From: a bacterium | GTDB taxonomy: Bacteria > CLD3 > SB21 | Direction of reading: 5' to 3' | Length of the DNA: 64,000 bases | NCBI GenBank assembly: GCA_013360215.1 | Contig: JABWCP010000001.1 | Location: 215,144-279,143 of the forward strand | Part shown: positions 35,299 to 44,253 of the stretch, in pieces | Position numbering within the stretch: position 1 is the first letter of the stretch | How the letters are laid out: the number at the start of each line of letters is the position of its first letter | Translations under genes and position numbers: made by a program | The notes under the pieces: model-generated | What the model was told of the DNA's origin: nothing | The model's database searches: none | Seen by the model: the letters and a program-made list of their open reading frames with translations, nothing else

Positions 35299-36882
35299 TT
35301 ATTTTATTTTTTCGCTGACGACTTTAGCTTGTGTAAATAGCATCAGATAATCTCGTCCACCCGCTTTGGAGTCGGTACCGCTCATGTTGAAACCGCCGAA
35401 CGGATGTACGCCGACCAATGCCCCGGTACATTTACGATTCAAGTACAGATTTCCTGCATGAAATTCATTGCGCGCACGTTCCAATTTTTTACGGCTTTTC
35501 GTAAAAATAGCGCCGGTCAAACCGTATTCCGTATTGTTCGCGATTTCCAACGCTTCATCAAAATTTTTGGCTTTAATGATAGCCAGCACCGGGCCAAAAA
35601 TTTCTTCCTGCGAAATCGTATCTTTGGGTTTCACATTGTCAAAAATTGTCGGCATCAAAAAGCTTCCCTGCGTGTCATCTTTCACGCCGCCCAGCAGAAG
35701 TTCGGCACCCTCTTGTTTGGCTTTATCAATATACCACATCATTTTTCCAAGCGCTTTATCATTGATCACTGGGCCCATATAGTTTTTAGAATCAGCTGGA
35801 TTACCGACGGTCAATGTTTTCGCTTTGGCGATCAATTTTTCAGTGAACTTTTTATGAACGCTCTCGACGACAATCGCCCGGGAACATGCGGAGCACTTTT
35901 GACCGGAGAATCCAAACGCCGAATACAACACACCGTCCACGGCTTTATCCAAATCCGCCTCATTGTCAACGATGATCGAATCTTTGCCGCCCATCTCCGC
36001 AATCACGCGCTTGATCCAAAGCTGACCGGGTTGTGTTTCTGCGGCAACTTTATTGATATGCAAACCTACGGTCTTTGAGCCGGTGAATGCGATAAAACGT
36101 GTCAATGCATGTTTAGTGATGACATCACCCATACCGGAACCGGGTCCCGGAAGAAAATTGATAACCCCTTTCGGTACTCCTACTTCTTCCATCAACGCAA
36201 CAAATTTAGCTGCAATCGTCGGTGAATCACTCGACGGCTTGAGTACAACTGTATTACCGGAAACAATGGCGGCCGTTGTCATACCGACAAGAATGGCCAG
36301 CGGAAAATTCCACGGCGGAATCACGGCACCGACACCCAAAGGAATATACATCAGTTGGTTATCTTCGCCGGCTATTTTAGTCAATGGTTGCTCCGACGCA
36401 TAACGCAGCATTTCGCGCCCGTAAAATTCCATAAAGTCAATAGCTTCGGCCGTATCGCCATCGGCTTCAGCCCAACTTTTCCCGACTTCATAAACCATCA
36501 TTGCCGAAAATTCGTGTTTACGCTTACGCATAATTGAAGCAGCCTTGAATAAATATGATGCGCGTTTTTCGGGTGCGACACGACTCCATTTTTTAAAAGC
36601 TTCAGCCGCCGTTTCTACTGCTTTATTAGCTAATTCTTCATTGCCATCATAAAAAATACCGATGAGCTGCTCACGATTGGACGGATTACGTGATTCCATT
36701 TTGTGATTGGTACGAATACGGTCACCGCCGATAATGATATGGTATTCTTTGCCCAATTCTTTGGAAATCTTTTCCAAGGCTTTTTCAAATGATTTACGGT
36801 TCGCAGGTTTCGAAAAATCCGTAAACGGTTCATTTTTGAATACGCTGTATTTGAAGGTTTTCTTTTTACGTGCCGTTGCCAT
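35299..36882 (-). CDS. pruA: L-glutamate gamma-semialdehyde (1-pyrroline-5-carboxylate) dehydrogenase
   Basis: 527 residues. Aldehyde dehydrogenase fold: PWNFPLAI, EMGGKDSIIVDNEAD, and the catalytic cysteine in FGFSGQKCSACSRAI (about residue 325). The N-terminal KNEPFTDFSKPANRKSF block fits the single-domain P5CDH (DUR1-like/RocA-type) group, which oxidises glutamate semialdehyde to glutamate. Pairs with GDH and HutU in amino acid catabolism. A promoter is present 80 bases upstream. Confidence 0.93.
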   Translation of the reverse strand: MATARKKKTFKYSVFKNEPFTDFSKPANRKSFEKALEKISKELGKEYHIIIGGDRIRTNHKMESRNPSNREQLIGIFYDGNEELANKAVETAAEAFKKWSRVAPEKRASYLFKAASIMRKRKHEFSAMMVYEVGKSWAEADGDTAEAIDFMEFYGREMLRYASEQPLTKIAGEDNQLMYIPLGVGAVIPPWNFPLAILVGMTTAAIVSGNTVVLKPSSDSPTIAAKFVALMEEVGVPKGVINFLPGPGSGMGDVITKHALTRFIAFTGSKTVGLHINKVAAETQPGQLWIKRVIAEMGGKDSIIVDNEADLDKAVDGVLYSAFGFSGQKCSACSRAIVVESVHKKFTEKLIAKAKTLTVGNPADSKNYMGPVINDKALGKMMWYIDKAKQEGAELLLGGVKDDTQGSFLMPTIFDNVKPKDTISQEEIFGPVLAIIKAKNFDEALEIANNTEYGLTGAIFTKSRKKLERARNEFHAGNLYLNRKCTGALVGVHPFGGFNMSGTDSKAGGRDYLMLFTQAKVVSEKIK

Positions 36883-36937
36883 ACGTTTGCTCCTGCATTC
36901 GATCTAAGTGAATTTTTTGAATCAAAATTACTTTTCG

Positions 36938-36966
36938 AATATAGCGAATATGATAAAAATCTACAA
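36938..36966 (-). promoter_or_regulatory. Likely pruA promoter
   Basis: On the minus strand TTGTAG (36966-36961), 17-bp spacer, TATATT (36943-36938). It is 55 bases before the pruA ATG. The -10 lies inside an AT-rich palindrome-like stretch (TTCGAATATAGCGAATA). Confidence 0.5.
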
Positions 36967-37096
36967 GAAAATAGCGTATGCGATAAGATACATATTCACT
37001 TTTTTCACACTCACTAAAGCCCGGCTGCATTGTAAATAAAAGCTTTAAGAATGGCACAAGGTTTGAGTGTAATCGGTTATCAAACCGGAGTTGTGT

Positions 37097-37963
37097 ATGA
37101 AAATCATATCTGAAGCATGGTTCAAACGGCATCGCTGGACTTTATTGGTTTTTCTGTTTTTAGTTTTTCGACCGCACATTACAGCCGCTATTCGCAATCA
37201 TGTAGTTATTCCATTCAAAAAACATATTCTGCACGATCACCGCACCATGCCTTCTAAAAAGCTACTCAAACCCAAAGCCAAATTAAGTGTACATTATGCC
37301 GGTATAGTGTTGCTGAATGATACAGGCGACACGGAAGATGACGGATGTTCCGATGAAGACGGCGATGCTTGTTCGACTGAGTCCGAATACTACGAAACCG
37401 AGGACGATACTGAGGATGATGGCTGCAGTGATGAAGAAGACGATAGCTGCGAATCGTCTGATGAGGAATCCGATGACAGCGATTATTCGGAAGATGACGG
37501 ATGTTCCGATGATGAAGGATGCGAATCCGACGACGAGGATACATACTCTTCGGATGATTCCGATTATTATGAAGACGATGGATGCTCCTGCCAAGGCGAA
37601 ACTGTGGTATACTCCGATGATACGCCTGAGAATTATTATAATAGCACTCTGAGCGTACATTTCTCAGTCTATACAGGGGGCGCGGATTGGACGATCCGCA
37701 TCGAAGATACCTACGGGAAAACGTTGTACACGATGATGCGAATAGATAATGTGGCGTCGGGGAATTATTCGTACAGTTGGAGCGGTGACTATTACGATGG
37801 CGCCATCGGACAAAGTCGTTTTATCCTGCCGGGAAGTTATTACGTTGTACTCCAGCGAAGGGACGGCGGTGTCTACCAAAGTAAAAAATCATTTACTTAT
37901 GATTCAAAAAACGGATTTCAGGTGGACGGTCTGAATATCAATGAAATCAACTTTATGTATTAA
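37097..37963 (+). CDS. Secreted acidic protein with four cysteine-containing 26-residue repeats and an FlgD-like C-terminal domain
   Basis: 288 residues from ATG 37097. Signal or anchor segment 13-31. Residues 75-170 are almost only Asp, Glu, Ser, Tyr, Thr, Gly and Cys, with DDGCS at 81-85, 107-111, 133-137 and 160-164 (period 26-27) and eight cysteines in pairs (84/92, 110/118, 136/142, 163/165). The C-terminus (185-272) is a beta-sandwich with the IEDTYGKTLYT...GNYSYSWSGDYYDG...PGSYYVVL pattern of FlgD-Ig-type domains. It resembles calcium-binding TSP3-like acidic repeats. It is likely extracellular or surface-linked. Confidence 0.75.
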   Translation: MKIISEAWFKRHRWTLLVFLFLVFRPHITAAIRNHVVIPFKKHILHDHRTMPSKKLLKPKAKLSVHYAGIVLLNDTGDTEDDGCSDEDGDACSTESEYYETEDDTEDDGCSDEEDDSCESSDEESDDSDYSEDDGCSDDEGCESDDEDTYSSDDSDYYEDDGCSCQGETVVYSDDTPENYYNSTLSVHFSVYTGGADWTIRIEDTYGKTLYTMMRIDNVASGNYSYSWSGDYYDGAIGQSRFILPGSYYVVLQRRDGGVYQSKKSFTYDSKNGFQVDGLNINEINFMY

Positions 37964-38630
37964 TCGTTCGCAGTATGCTTTTAAGCCGAAGATCAAGCGT
38001 ATCAAAATCGGTATACCCATTGGCTATCAGATAGGCTTGATCTCCGGCACGAAATACCAGTGCCGGATACCCTTGAATACCTAAATAATGTACGTCCCTA
38101 AATTCCCGTTGCGCGGTCTCACGCCACACCGGATCATTCACCGCAAGAATAAATTCATTTCCGTCTAATCCGAATTGTTCTGCCACGGTTGCATATAAAT
38201 CCGGTTGATTAGTATCGGCTCCGTTCACAAAATGACGTGATTGAACCTCGGACGCAAACTCAAATGCCATTTCAGGCTTTGCCTTTTTACATACGGCCAA
38301 CGCTACCGCAGGAGGCAACGAATCCAATACAAACCGTCCTTGTTCAACCAAATCACGATACGGTTTCCCGAATGTAACGCCCGTCATAGTCTCTAACCTC
38401 GGCATCACGTCTAAAATATAATGCGACATGAAACCGATAGGTTTCACTCTATCGCCCACAGCCAATCCTCCGCTCATGATTGCGAACGGTATTTCCCTGG
38501 AATAGTTTTTCCTTAGTCGTTGAACAACCGGGCCAAAACCGTAGCACCAACCACACAACGTATCAAAAATATAAATGATTTCTACATCTGTGGCGATCGT
38601 TTCTACTGAACCGGATTTGTCTGAAGACAT
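37953..38630 (-). CDS. DsbA-family thiol-disulfide oxidoreductase-like protein
   Basis: 225 residues. CGWCYGF (C26-C29) active site and a thioredoxin fold with an inserted helical domain of the DsbA/FrnE family; EIIYIFDTLC is the first strand. No signal peptide, so it is cytoplasmic. It could isomerise a hydroxychromene-like substrate or act as a disulfide enzyme. Its 3' end overlaps the acidic Cys-repeat gene on the other strand by 11 bp. Confidence 0.85.
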   Translation of the reverse strand: MSSDKSGSVETIATDVEIIYIFDTLCGWCYGFGPVVQRLRKNYSREIPFAIMSGGLAVGDRVKPIGFMSHYILDVMPRLETMTGVTFGKPYRDLVEQGRFVLDSLPPAVALAVCKKAKPEMAFEFASEVQSRHFVNGADTNQPDLYATVAEQFGLDGNEFILAVNDPVWRETAQREFRDVHYLGIQGYPALVFRAGDQAYLIANGYTDFDTLDLRLKSILRTINT

Positions 38631-38752
38631 AGAATAGTACCAATGGTATTGTTATAAAAAAACCAACGCTTGCGCGATGGTTTGTATTTCCAAAAAAATT
38701 TCAGATCGAACACTATTTACATGCATGCCGCGGTTTTGAGAAAATTAATACT

Positions 38753-39964
38753 TTACTCGAAACGCAATGCCTCTATCGGATTGAGCGACGCGGCTTTGCG
38801 GGCAGGATAAAAACCAAAGAAAATGCCGACGCCGGCGGCGAAAGACATTGAAACAACTACGGAAACCATCGAAATACTGACGGCCCAACTCGTAAATGTC
38901 TCAACCAAATAACCGATCACTACACCCAGTATCATGCCGATCACGCCTCCGGTAAGACTCAGTACTACGGCTTCGACAAGAAACTGTAACAAAATGTGTT
39001 TTTCCGTTGCACCGATCGCCATACGAATGCCGATTTCACGTGTTCGTTCTGTTACAGAAACCAGCATGATATTCATAATGCCTATGCCGCCTACCAGTAG
39101 TGAAATCGACGCTACGATAATCATGAGTAGCGATACTGTTTTGGAAATGGACTTGGCAATTTCATTGACTTGCTCTTGTGTACGTATCGTAAAATCATCA
39201 TCACCGTAAGCAGGAATACGATGTTCCTGACGCAAAATCTGACGAATTTCCTCCATTGCCGTATTCATGTCCTGACTTGTTCGCACGGAAACATAGATAT
39301 AATCAATATTTTTGTCACCCGTCAGTCGTTTATCATAAGTCGTATATGGAATGATGATCATATCGTCCTGATCTTGACCGGACGCCAATTGACCTTTCGA
39401 TTCGAGCACACCGGCAACACGAAACGGGATATTCTGGATACGAACTATTTCCCCTGTCGGATCGCTTTGCCCGAAAAGATTGACTGCCACGGTTGAGCCA
39501 AGTACACAGACTTTGTTTCCGGAACGATAATCCTGATCCGTAAACATCGCACCATGCATCATACCCCAATTGCGTATGGTCGTAAAACTTGTATTGACGC
39601 CATATACTTGGGATGCCCAGTTACGTTCCGATGAAACGACATTAGTTACAAGACGAATCACCGGCGTTTGTGCCGTGACTAATTCCGACCCGCGCACGAT
39701 AGCGTCGCCATCACTGGGTTGCAACTCTTTCATCGCACGTATTCGGATACCGCCCGCTGTCATACCGCCGGAACGAATCGTAATCATATTGGTACCAAAG
39801 GCGGCCGTCTGATTATCAATTTCTTTTTGTGCACCGGCACCCACACCGGTCATGGCGATAATAGAGCCTACGCCGATCACGATCCCCAGCATTGTAAGCG
39901 CCGAACGCATTTTATTACGCATAAGCGCATTAAATGCAATTTTGAATATATTTGAAAAACCCAT
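38753..39964 (-). CDS. MacB-type ABC transporter permease (FtsX fold)
   Basis: 403 residues with four transmembrane segments (about 18-42, 275-300, 325-355 and 365-392) around a large periplasmic MacB core. The SMLGIVIGVGSIIAMTGVG and ERTREIGIRMAIGA blocks are typical of FtsX/MacB permeases. Unlike E. coli MacB, the ATPase is a separate upstream gene. It would drive substrates from the periplasm to TolC in the efflux system. 11 bp after the ATPase gene. Confidence 0.92.
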   Translation of the reverse strand: MGFSNIFKIAFNALMRNKMRSALTMLGIVIGVGSIIAMTGVGAGAQKEIDNQTAAFGTNMITIRSGGMTAGGIRIRAMKELQPSDGDAIVRGSELVTAQTPVIRLVTNVVSSERNWASQVYGVNTSFTTIRNWGMMHGAMFTDQDYRSGNKVCVLGSTVAVNLFGQSDPTGEIVRIQNIPFRVAGVLESKGQLASGQDQDDMIIIPYTTYDKRLTGDKNIDYIYVSVRTSQDMNTAMEEIRQILRQEHRIPAYGDDDFTIRTQEQVNEIAKSISKTVSLLMIIVASISLLVGGIGIMNIMLVSVTERTREIGIRMAIGATEKHILLQFLVEAVVLSLTGGVIGMILGVVIGYLVETFTSWAVSISMVSVVVSMSFAAGVGIFFGFYPARKAASLNPIEALRFE

Positions 39965-39975
39965 ATCAATTCCTG

Positions 39976-40776
39976 TTAAGCATTATCAACGATGGAAGTT
40001 GCAAGCACCTTACGCATTTCCTCTTCGGGTTCGAGACGACGTTCGACCATAAAATCCTTAATAATACGGCCGTCACGAAAAACAACATTGCGTTTACAAT
40101 ATTGTGCAATATCGTTTTCATGTGTCACAAGTACGATCGTAATACCTTGATCGTTGAGACGCATAAAAATCTGCATGATTTCGATGCTCGTTTTACTGTC
40201 CAGGTTCCCGGTTGGTTCGTCGGCGAGAATCATGGATGGATGTGCCGCCAAAGCACGCGCAATCGCAACACGCTGTTGTTGTCCACCGGAAAGTTCGTTG
40301 GGTTTGTGATCATAACGTTTTTCCAGGCCTACCGCTTTAAGCGCTTCCATGGCACGATCGTGCCGTTCTTTGGGAGCTACGCCTTGATAGAGCATCGGCA
40401 ATTCCACGTTTTCGATAGCACTCGTACGCGACAATAGATTGAACCCCTGAAAAACAAATCCGATTTTAAAACTACGTATGCGCGCCAGATCGGTTTTGGT
40501 CATATGACCTGTGGATACGCCGTCTAAAAGGTATTCCCCGGATGTCGGTTGGTCGAGGCATCCAAGCGTATTCATAAATGTTGATTTGCCCGATCCGGAA
40601 GACCCCATGATCGCAACAAATTCACCTTCGTAAATATCCAGCGATACACCGCGTAAGGCCATCACCTCGATGTCACCCATTCGGTATGTTTTTTTGATGT
40701 TGCGAACGGATAACAATGGTTTGGATCCGGCACGCTCCATCAAAGGATGAAATATTTGTTGTGTAGGTTGACTCAT
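39976..40776 (-). CDS. ABC transporter ATP-binding protein (MacB/LolD-type)
   Basis: 266 residues from the ATG at 40776. Walker [10 protein letters not shown] at 58-66, Q-loop, signature [15 protein letters not shown] and Walker [13 protein letters not shown]. It belongs to the LolCDE/MacB family ATPases that pair with FtsX-fold permeases. The start is 13 bp after the MacA-type gene; upstream in-frame codons lie inside that gene and are not used. No strong ribosome binding site. Confidence 0.92.
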   Translation of the reverse strand: MSQPTQQIFHPLMERAGSKPLLSVRNIKKTYRMGDIEVMALRGVSLDIYEGEFVAIMGSSGSGKSTFMNTLGCLDQPTSGEYLLDGVSTGHMTKTDLARIRSFKIGFVFQGFNLLSRTSAIENVELPMLYQGVAPKERHDRAMEALKAVGLEKRYDHKPNELSGGQQQRVAIARALAAHPSMILADEPTGNLDSKTSIEIMQIFMRLNDQGITIVLVTHENDIAQYCKRNVVFRDGRIIKDFMVERRLEPEEEMRKVLATSIVDNA

Positions 40777-40789
40777 ATTTAATGATGTA

Positions 40790-41947
40790 TTATTTCTTTG
40801 GTGCAAAGCGATCGCGTGCACTACCTGGTGCCGCAACAGTGCTGATGCCGGTTACCAATATCTGCTCTATTGTAAGTTGATCGCCTCGAATTTCGGTATA
40901 CTGGCCGTCCGTTAATCCCGGATCGACGATGATCGGCGCCAGTTCACCGGATTGTAATGCCCAAACCATTGCGCTGTTTTTTAGATCAAATTTATCGCCG
41001 TACATTGCCGAATATTTCTTGAATTGCTCCTGCGTCAGTGCCGGTTGAAATCGCAATGCCATATTTGGAACTTTTACCACATCTTTTTTGGTGTCAACGA
41101 TGATAGACAAATTGGCTGTCATGCCCGGCAACAATTTATTGTCGCGATTCTCTACTTCGATGATCACTTCATAGCTAACCAAGTTCTGTGTAGTAATCGG
41201 CTGCAAACGAACCTGTGCCACACGACCTTTAAATTTTTCATCCGGGTACGCATCCACATAAAAAGACACTTCTTGATTCACTTTTACTTTGCCGATATCC
41301 ACTTCATCGATCGTTGCCTCGACCTGAATTTTGCTGAGATCATTGGCAATGACAAAAAGAATCGGCGCCTGAAGACTTGCGGCGACAGTTTGTCCGACAT
41401 CCACATTGCGCGATATGACCACGCCGTCTATCGGAGAGACGATGGATGTATAGCGGAGCGATACTTCCGCACGATTATAGGCGGCCATAGCTTGTTTGTA
41501 TTGCGCTCCGGCCAAATTGTAATTAGTCAGCGCCTCATCTTTTTCCGATTGAGAAATCAATTTTCGATCAAAAAGTTCGGTAGCTCGATCGAGCGTTTTT
41601 TTCGATTGTTCTACTTGCGCTTTGGCCTTTTCCGCATTGGCTTCGGCTTCTAAAAGTTGTGCTTTTAAAAATGTAGGATCAATTTCGGCAATCTCCTGCC
41701 CTTTGCGCACCTTCTGATTAAAATCGGCAAAGATGCGTGAAATCGTGCCCGTGATCTGAGTACCGACTTGCACGCGCGTGACCGGATTGACTTTGCCGGT
41801 CGCCGTGATGACCACGGAAATATCGCCGCGCGTAACGGATTCCGTTTTATAACCCCCGGCAGCGGTTGATCCGCCCCACACAATCCATCCGAGGATTACG
41901 GCCACAAGCACGGCAATACCTCCGATGATCCATATTTTCTTATTCAT
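40790..41947 (-). CDS. MacA-type periplasmic adaptor (HlyD/RND family)
   Basis: 385 residues. N-terminal membrane anchor (about 5-25), biotinyl-lipoyl halves (residues 40-80 and 160-185, with a GQEIAEIDPTFLKAQL hairpin entry), coiled-coil hairpin (about 80-150), then beta-barrel domain. It bridges the inner-membrane ABC transporter to TolC. GGAG lies 6 bases before the ATG. Second in the operon, 19 bp after the TolC-like gene. Confidence 0.92.
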   Translation of the reverse strand: MNKKIWIIGGIAVLVAVILGWIVWGGSTAAGGYKTESVTRGDISVVITATGKVNPVTRVQVGTQITGTISRIFADFNQKVRKGQEIAEIDPTFLKAQLLEAEANAEKAKAQVEQSKKTLDRATELFDRKLISQSEKDEALTNYNLAGAQYKQAMAAYNRAEVSLRYTSIVSPIDGVVISRNVDVGQTVAASLQAPILFVIANDLSKIQVEATIDEVDIGKVKVNQEVSFYVDAYPDEKFKGRVAQVRLQPITTQNLVSYEVIIEVENRDNKLLPGMTANLSIIVDTKKDVVKVPNMALRFQPALTQEQFKKYSAMYGDKFDLKNSAMVWALQSGELAPIIVDPGLTDGQYTEIRGDQLTIEQILVTGISTVAAPGSARDRFAPKK

Positions 41948-41966
41948 GTATAGCTCCTAAAAACAA

Positions 41967-43322
41967 TTATTTTCGCAAAGTTCCGATTGTGCGCTGAAAA
42001 CGCGCCAGTTCGATTTTGTAATTATATAATGCTGTTGTACGTTCTATGCGCGCATTGGCTACTGAAAAATTGGCATCCGTCACTTCGATGGCTGAACCGA
42101 CACCGGTGTCAAATCGCCCCTCCGCCAGATTGAGATTACGCTCCGTTTGAGTAACTATACGCTCGGTTGATTTGTATCGTTCTTCCGCAAACTTCACACT
42201 GTAATATCTTTCCTGCACTTCCTGAGCAATGCGTTGTTTCGTAGTATTGTACTGCGAACTTGCAATACGAATCCCGCCTTGCGCTTCGGATATATCGGCA
42301 CGTACATTGAGGCCTTGAAAAATCGGAAACTCAAAATTCACGCCGATGTTATAACCGATCTTGAACTTGTCTTTTGTTTCCCCGGTAGTCAATGTGTTAC
42401 GCACGATATATGGGCCAAAACCACCCGAAGCTGTGATAATGGGATAATATTGGCTTTTGGCTGCACTCAATGCAGAACGCCATGCTTGGACTCGCATTTC
42501 CGAAGCCGCTACCTCACGACGTCCGGTAAACGCAGAATTGATAGATTCTCTGAGATTCGCGTTAAAAGCTACATAATTTTCATGAGACGCCACTTTATAA
42601 CTTGTTACGTCGTCCGTCCAATCGGCCACGCCCATAGCGCTATTGAGGCTTACTTTTGCTAATTGTAATTTTCCTCGCGCATTCGTCAATTCAAGTTCAG
42701 CGTTAGAAACTTCAAGCTCCGCTTTATAAACTTCCGACTCTGGAATTTTTCCTACGGCAAAAAAACCACGCGCACGCTCTAAGTGTTTTCGCGATTGCGT
42801 TACTCGCTCCTCATTGATTTTTAAAATTTGTTGCGCAAGCACGTAGTTGTAATAACTCGTATGAACATTGAGTATCACATCATCTTCGGTAGCTTGCAGA
42901 GACATCTCAGCAGCGCGAATTAATTTGCTTTTGGATTCGAGCGATTTATCCGTACGACCAAAATCATAAATCGGTTGTTTGACGGTAAGTCGTATGGTGG
43001 GAATAAAATCCGTGTTGTTTTTAGGTTCGATCACCGGTGCCTGAGCTATTGCATTGGAAGACCCAAGAGGTGTATTGGTCACATAAGCCCCTGCTTCCAT
43101 TTGAATCTGCGGAAAACGAAGTGAGCGCACCTGCGTATAATCGGATTCGGCCGTGATAATAGCACCTTGCGCTGCACCGAGAGCCGGTTGATTTTTGAGA
43201 GCAATCTCAATACAGCGATCAAGCGTAAGCGTGTCCTCTGTCGAAATGGTAATAACTTCTTGCGACCATCCGCTCCGCGCGGCCAATATTACCCACACAA
43301 AAATAAATTTCATACAACGCAT
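41967..43322 (-). CDS. TolC family outer-membrane factor
   Basis: 451 residues. Signal peptide to about residue 20, then two long alpha-helical repeats with a LTLDRCIEIALKNQPAL start typical for OEP domains and the second YKIELARFQRTIGTL at the end. It forms the outer-membrane exit duct of the MacA-ABC efflux system. First gene of the operon; AAAGGA seven bases upstream of ATG 43322. Confidence 0.92.
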   Translation of the reverse strand: MRCMKFIFVWVILAARSGWSQEVITISTEDTLTLDRCIEIALKNQPALGAAQGAIITAESDYTQVRSLRFPQIQMEAGAYVTNTPLGSSNAIAQAPVIEPKNNTDFIPTIRLTVKQPIYDFGRTDKSLESKSKLIRAAEMSLQATEDDVILNVHTSYYNYVLAQQILKINEERVTQSRKHLERARGFFAVGKIPESEVYKAELEVSNAELELTNARGKLQLAKVSLNSAMGVADWTDDVTSYKVASHENYVAFNANLRESINSAFTGRREVAASEMRVQAWRSALSAAKSQYYPIITASGGFGPYIVRNTLTTGETKDKFKIGYNIGVNFEFPIFQGLNVRADISEAQGGIRIASSQYNTTKQRIAQEVQERYYSVKFAEERYKSTERIVTQTERNLNLAEGRFDTGVGSAIEVTDANFSVANARIERTTALYNYKIELARFQRTIGTLRK

Positions 43323-43396
43323 GTTTTTTCCTTTGAGTAACGATTCAGTCTTTGATCTACAAACCCCATGCCAAACGTTATTTTGATAAACCCATA

Positions 43397-43412
43397 TTTT
43401 ACACCGTGAAAA
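43397..43412. promoter_or_regulatory. Operator-like palindrome overlapping the efflux promoter
   Basis: The minus-strand motif TTTCACGGTGTAAAA shares 13 of 15 bases with the perfect palindrome at 43454-43468. It covers the -10 and start of the predicted promoter of the tolC operon. Likely a repressor site. Confidence 0.5.
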
Positions 43413-43436
43413 TACTAATATTAATTTCTATTGCAA
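43409..43436 (-). promoter_or_regulatory. Likely promoter of the efflux operon
   Basis: On the minus strand TTGCAA (43436-43431), 16-bp spacer, TATTTT (43414-43409), about 85 bases before the TolC start and sandwiched between the two operator-like sites. Confidence 0.45.
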
Positions 43437-43453
43437 TACTTCACATGCTTAAT

Positions 43454-43468
43454 TTTCACAGTGTGAAA
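43454..43468. promoter_or_regulatory. Perfect palindrome, second operator-like site
   Basis: TTTCACA-G-TGTGAAA, seven-base perfect arms around one base, 57 bp centre-to-centre from the site at 43397-43412. It is next to the end of the tatD gene. Confidence 0.5.
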
Positions 43469-43469
43469 T

Positions 43470-44249
43470 TCAGTGGGTCATTCCGAAAATGCGTCGGGCG
43501 TTAGCTGAAGTGATCGACTCGGTTTCACCCACTGTCCATTTGTTTATTTCACTTAACTTTTCGGCCGTAAAACGTAAATTTGCCGACTCATTACGTTTTC
43601 CGCGGTGCGGAACCGGTGTCAAAAATGGCGCATCCGTTTCGATCAAAATACGATCGTGCGGTATCATAGGAATGATGGAAGGCAGATGGCTTTTTTTATA
43701 GGTAATGTTCCCTGAAAAAGAGATATAAAAATTCAAATCCAGCGCTTGTTTTACAGCCTCTGCATCACCGGAAAAGCAATGCATTATTCCTCTTAAATTA
43801 CTCAATTTCCCGTTTTCCTTCTCCTCCTGCAGTACGCTGATGATATCGTGATTGGCTTCTCTGTTATGAATAATGATCGGCTTGTCATAAACACACGCCA
43901 TTCTGATAAAAGAACGGAATAGGGGGAGTTGTTGCTCCGGTGCCGCTTCCTTCCAATAATAGTCAAGCCCCGTTTCGCCGACAGCCACGCACTTGGGATG
44001 TTGTATCAGTTTTTCATAGTGCGGCATCATAGATGATTGGTATGTATGAGCATCGGCAGGATGATGCGCTACGGCAAAAAAAACGAAGTCATACTTTTCA
44101 GCAATCGTTTTAGCTCGTTCAGCCGATTGTAAATTGGTACCGATAGTCACGATCGTATCTACTCCCGCTTCGCGCGCACGTGCGATCATCGCTTCGCGGT
44201 CATCGTCAAACAAATCGTAATCCAGATGCGCATGCGTATCAAACAACAT
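43470..44249 (-). CDS. tatD: TatD family metal-dependent DNase
   Basis: 259 residues from the ATG at 44249. H6 and H8 of DTHAHLD bind the metal, with VGETGLDYYW (Glu) and ETDAPFLTP (Asp) completing the TatD site. It is a 3' exonuclease/DNase of the amidohydrolase superfamily. The ATG at 44249 is 4 bases after the TamB stop; upstream in-frame codons lie in the TamB gene and are rejected. Cotranscribed with tamB. Confidence 0.93.
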   Translation of the reverse strand: MLFDTHAHLDYDLFDDDREAMIARAREAGVDTIVTIGTNLQSAERAKTIAEKYDFVFFAVAHHPADAHTYQSSMMPHYEKLIQHPKCVAVGETGLDYYWKEAAPEQQLPLFRSFIRMACVYDKPIIIHNREANHDIISVLQEEKENGKLSNLRGIMHCFSGDAEAVKQALDLNFYISFSGNITYKKSHLPSIIPMIPHDRILIETDAPFLTPVPHRGKRNESANLRFTAEKLSEINKWTVGETESITSANARRIFGMTH

Positions 44250-44253
44250 AGAA

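Noticed and set aside
41024-41653. 209-codon frame opposite the MacA-type gene
   Set aside because: Shadow of the adaptor gene; Phe/Leu/Arg/His-rich without motif.
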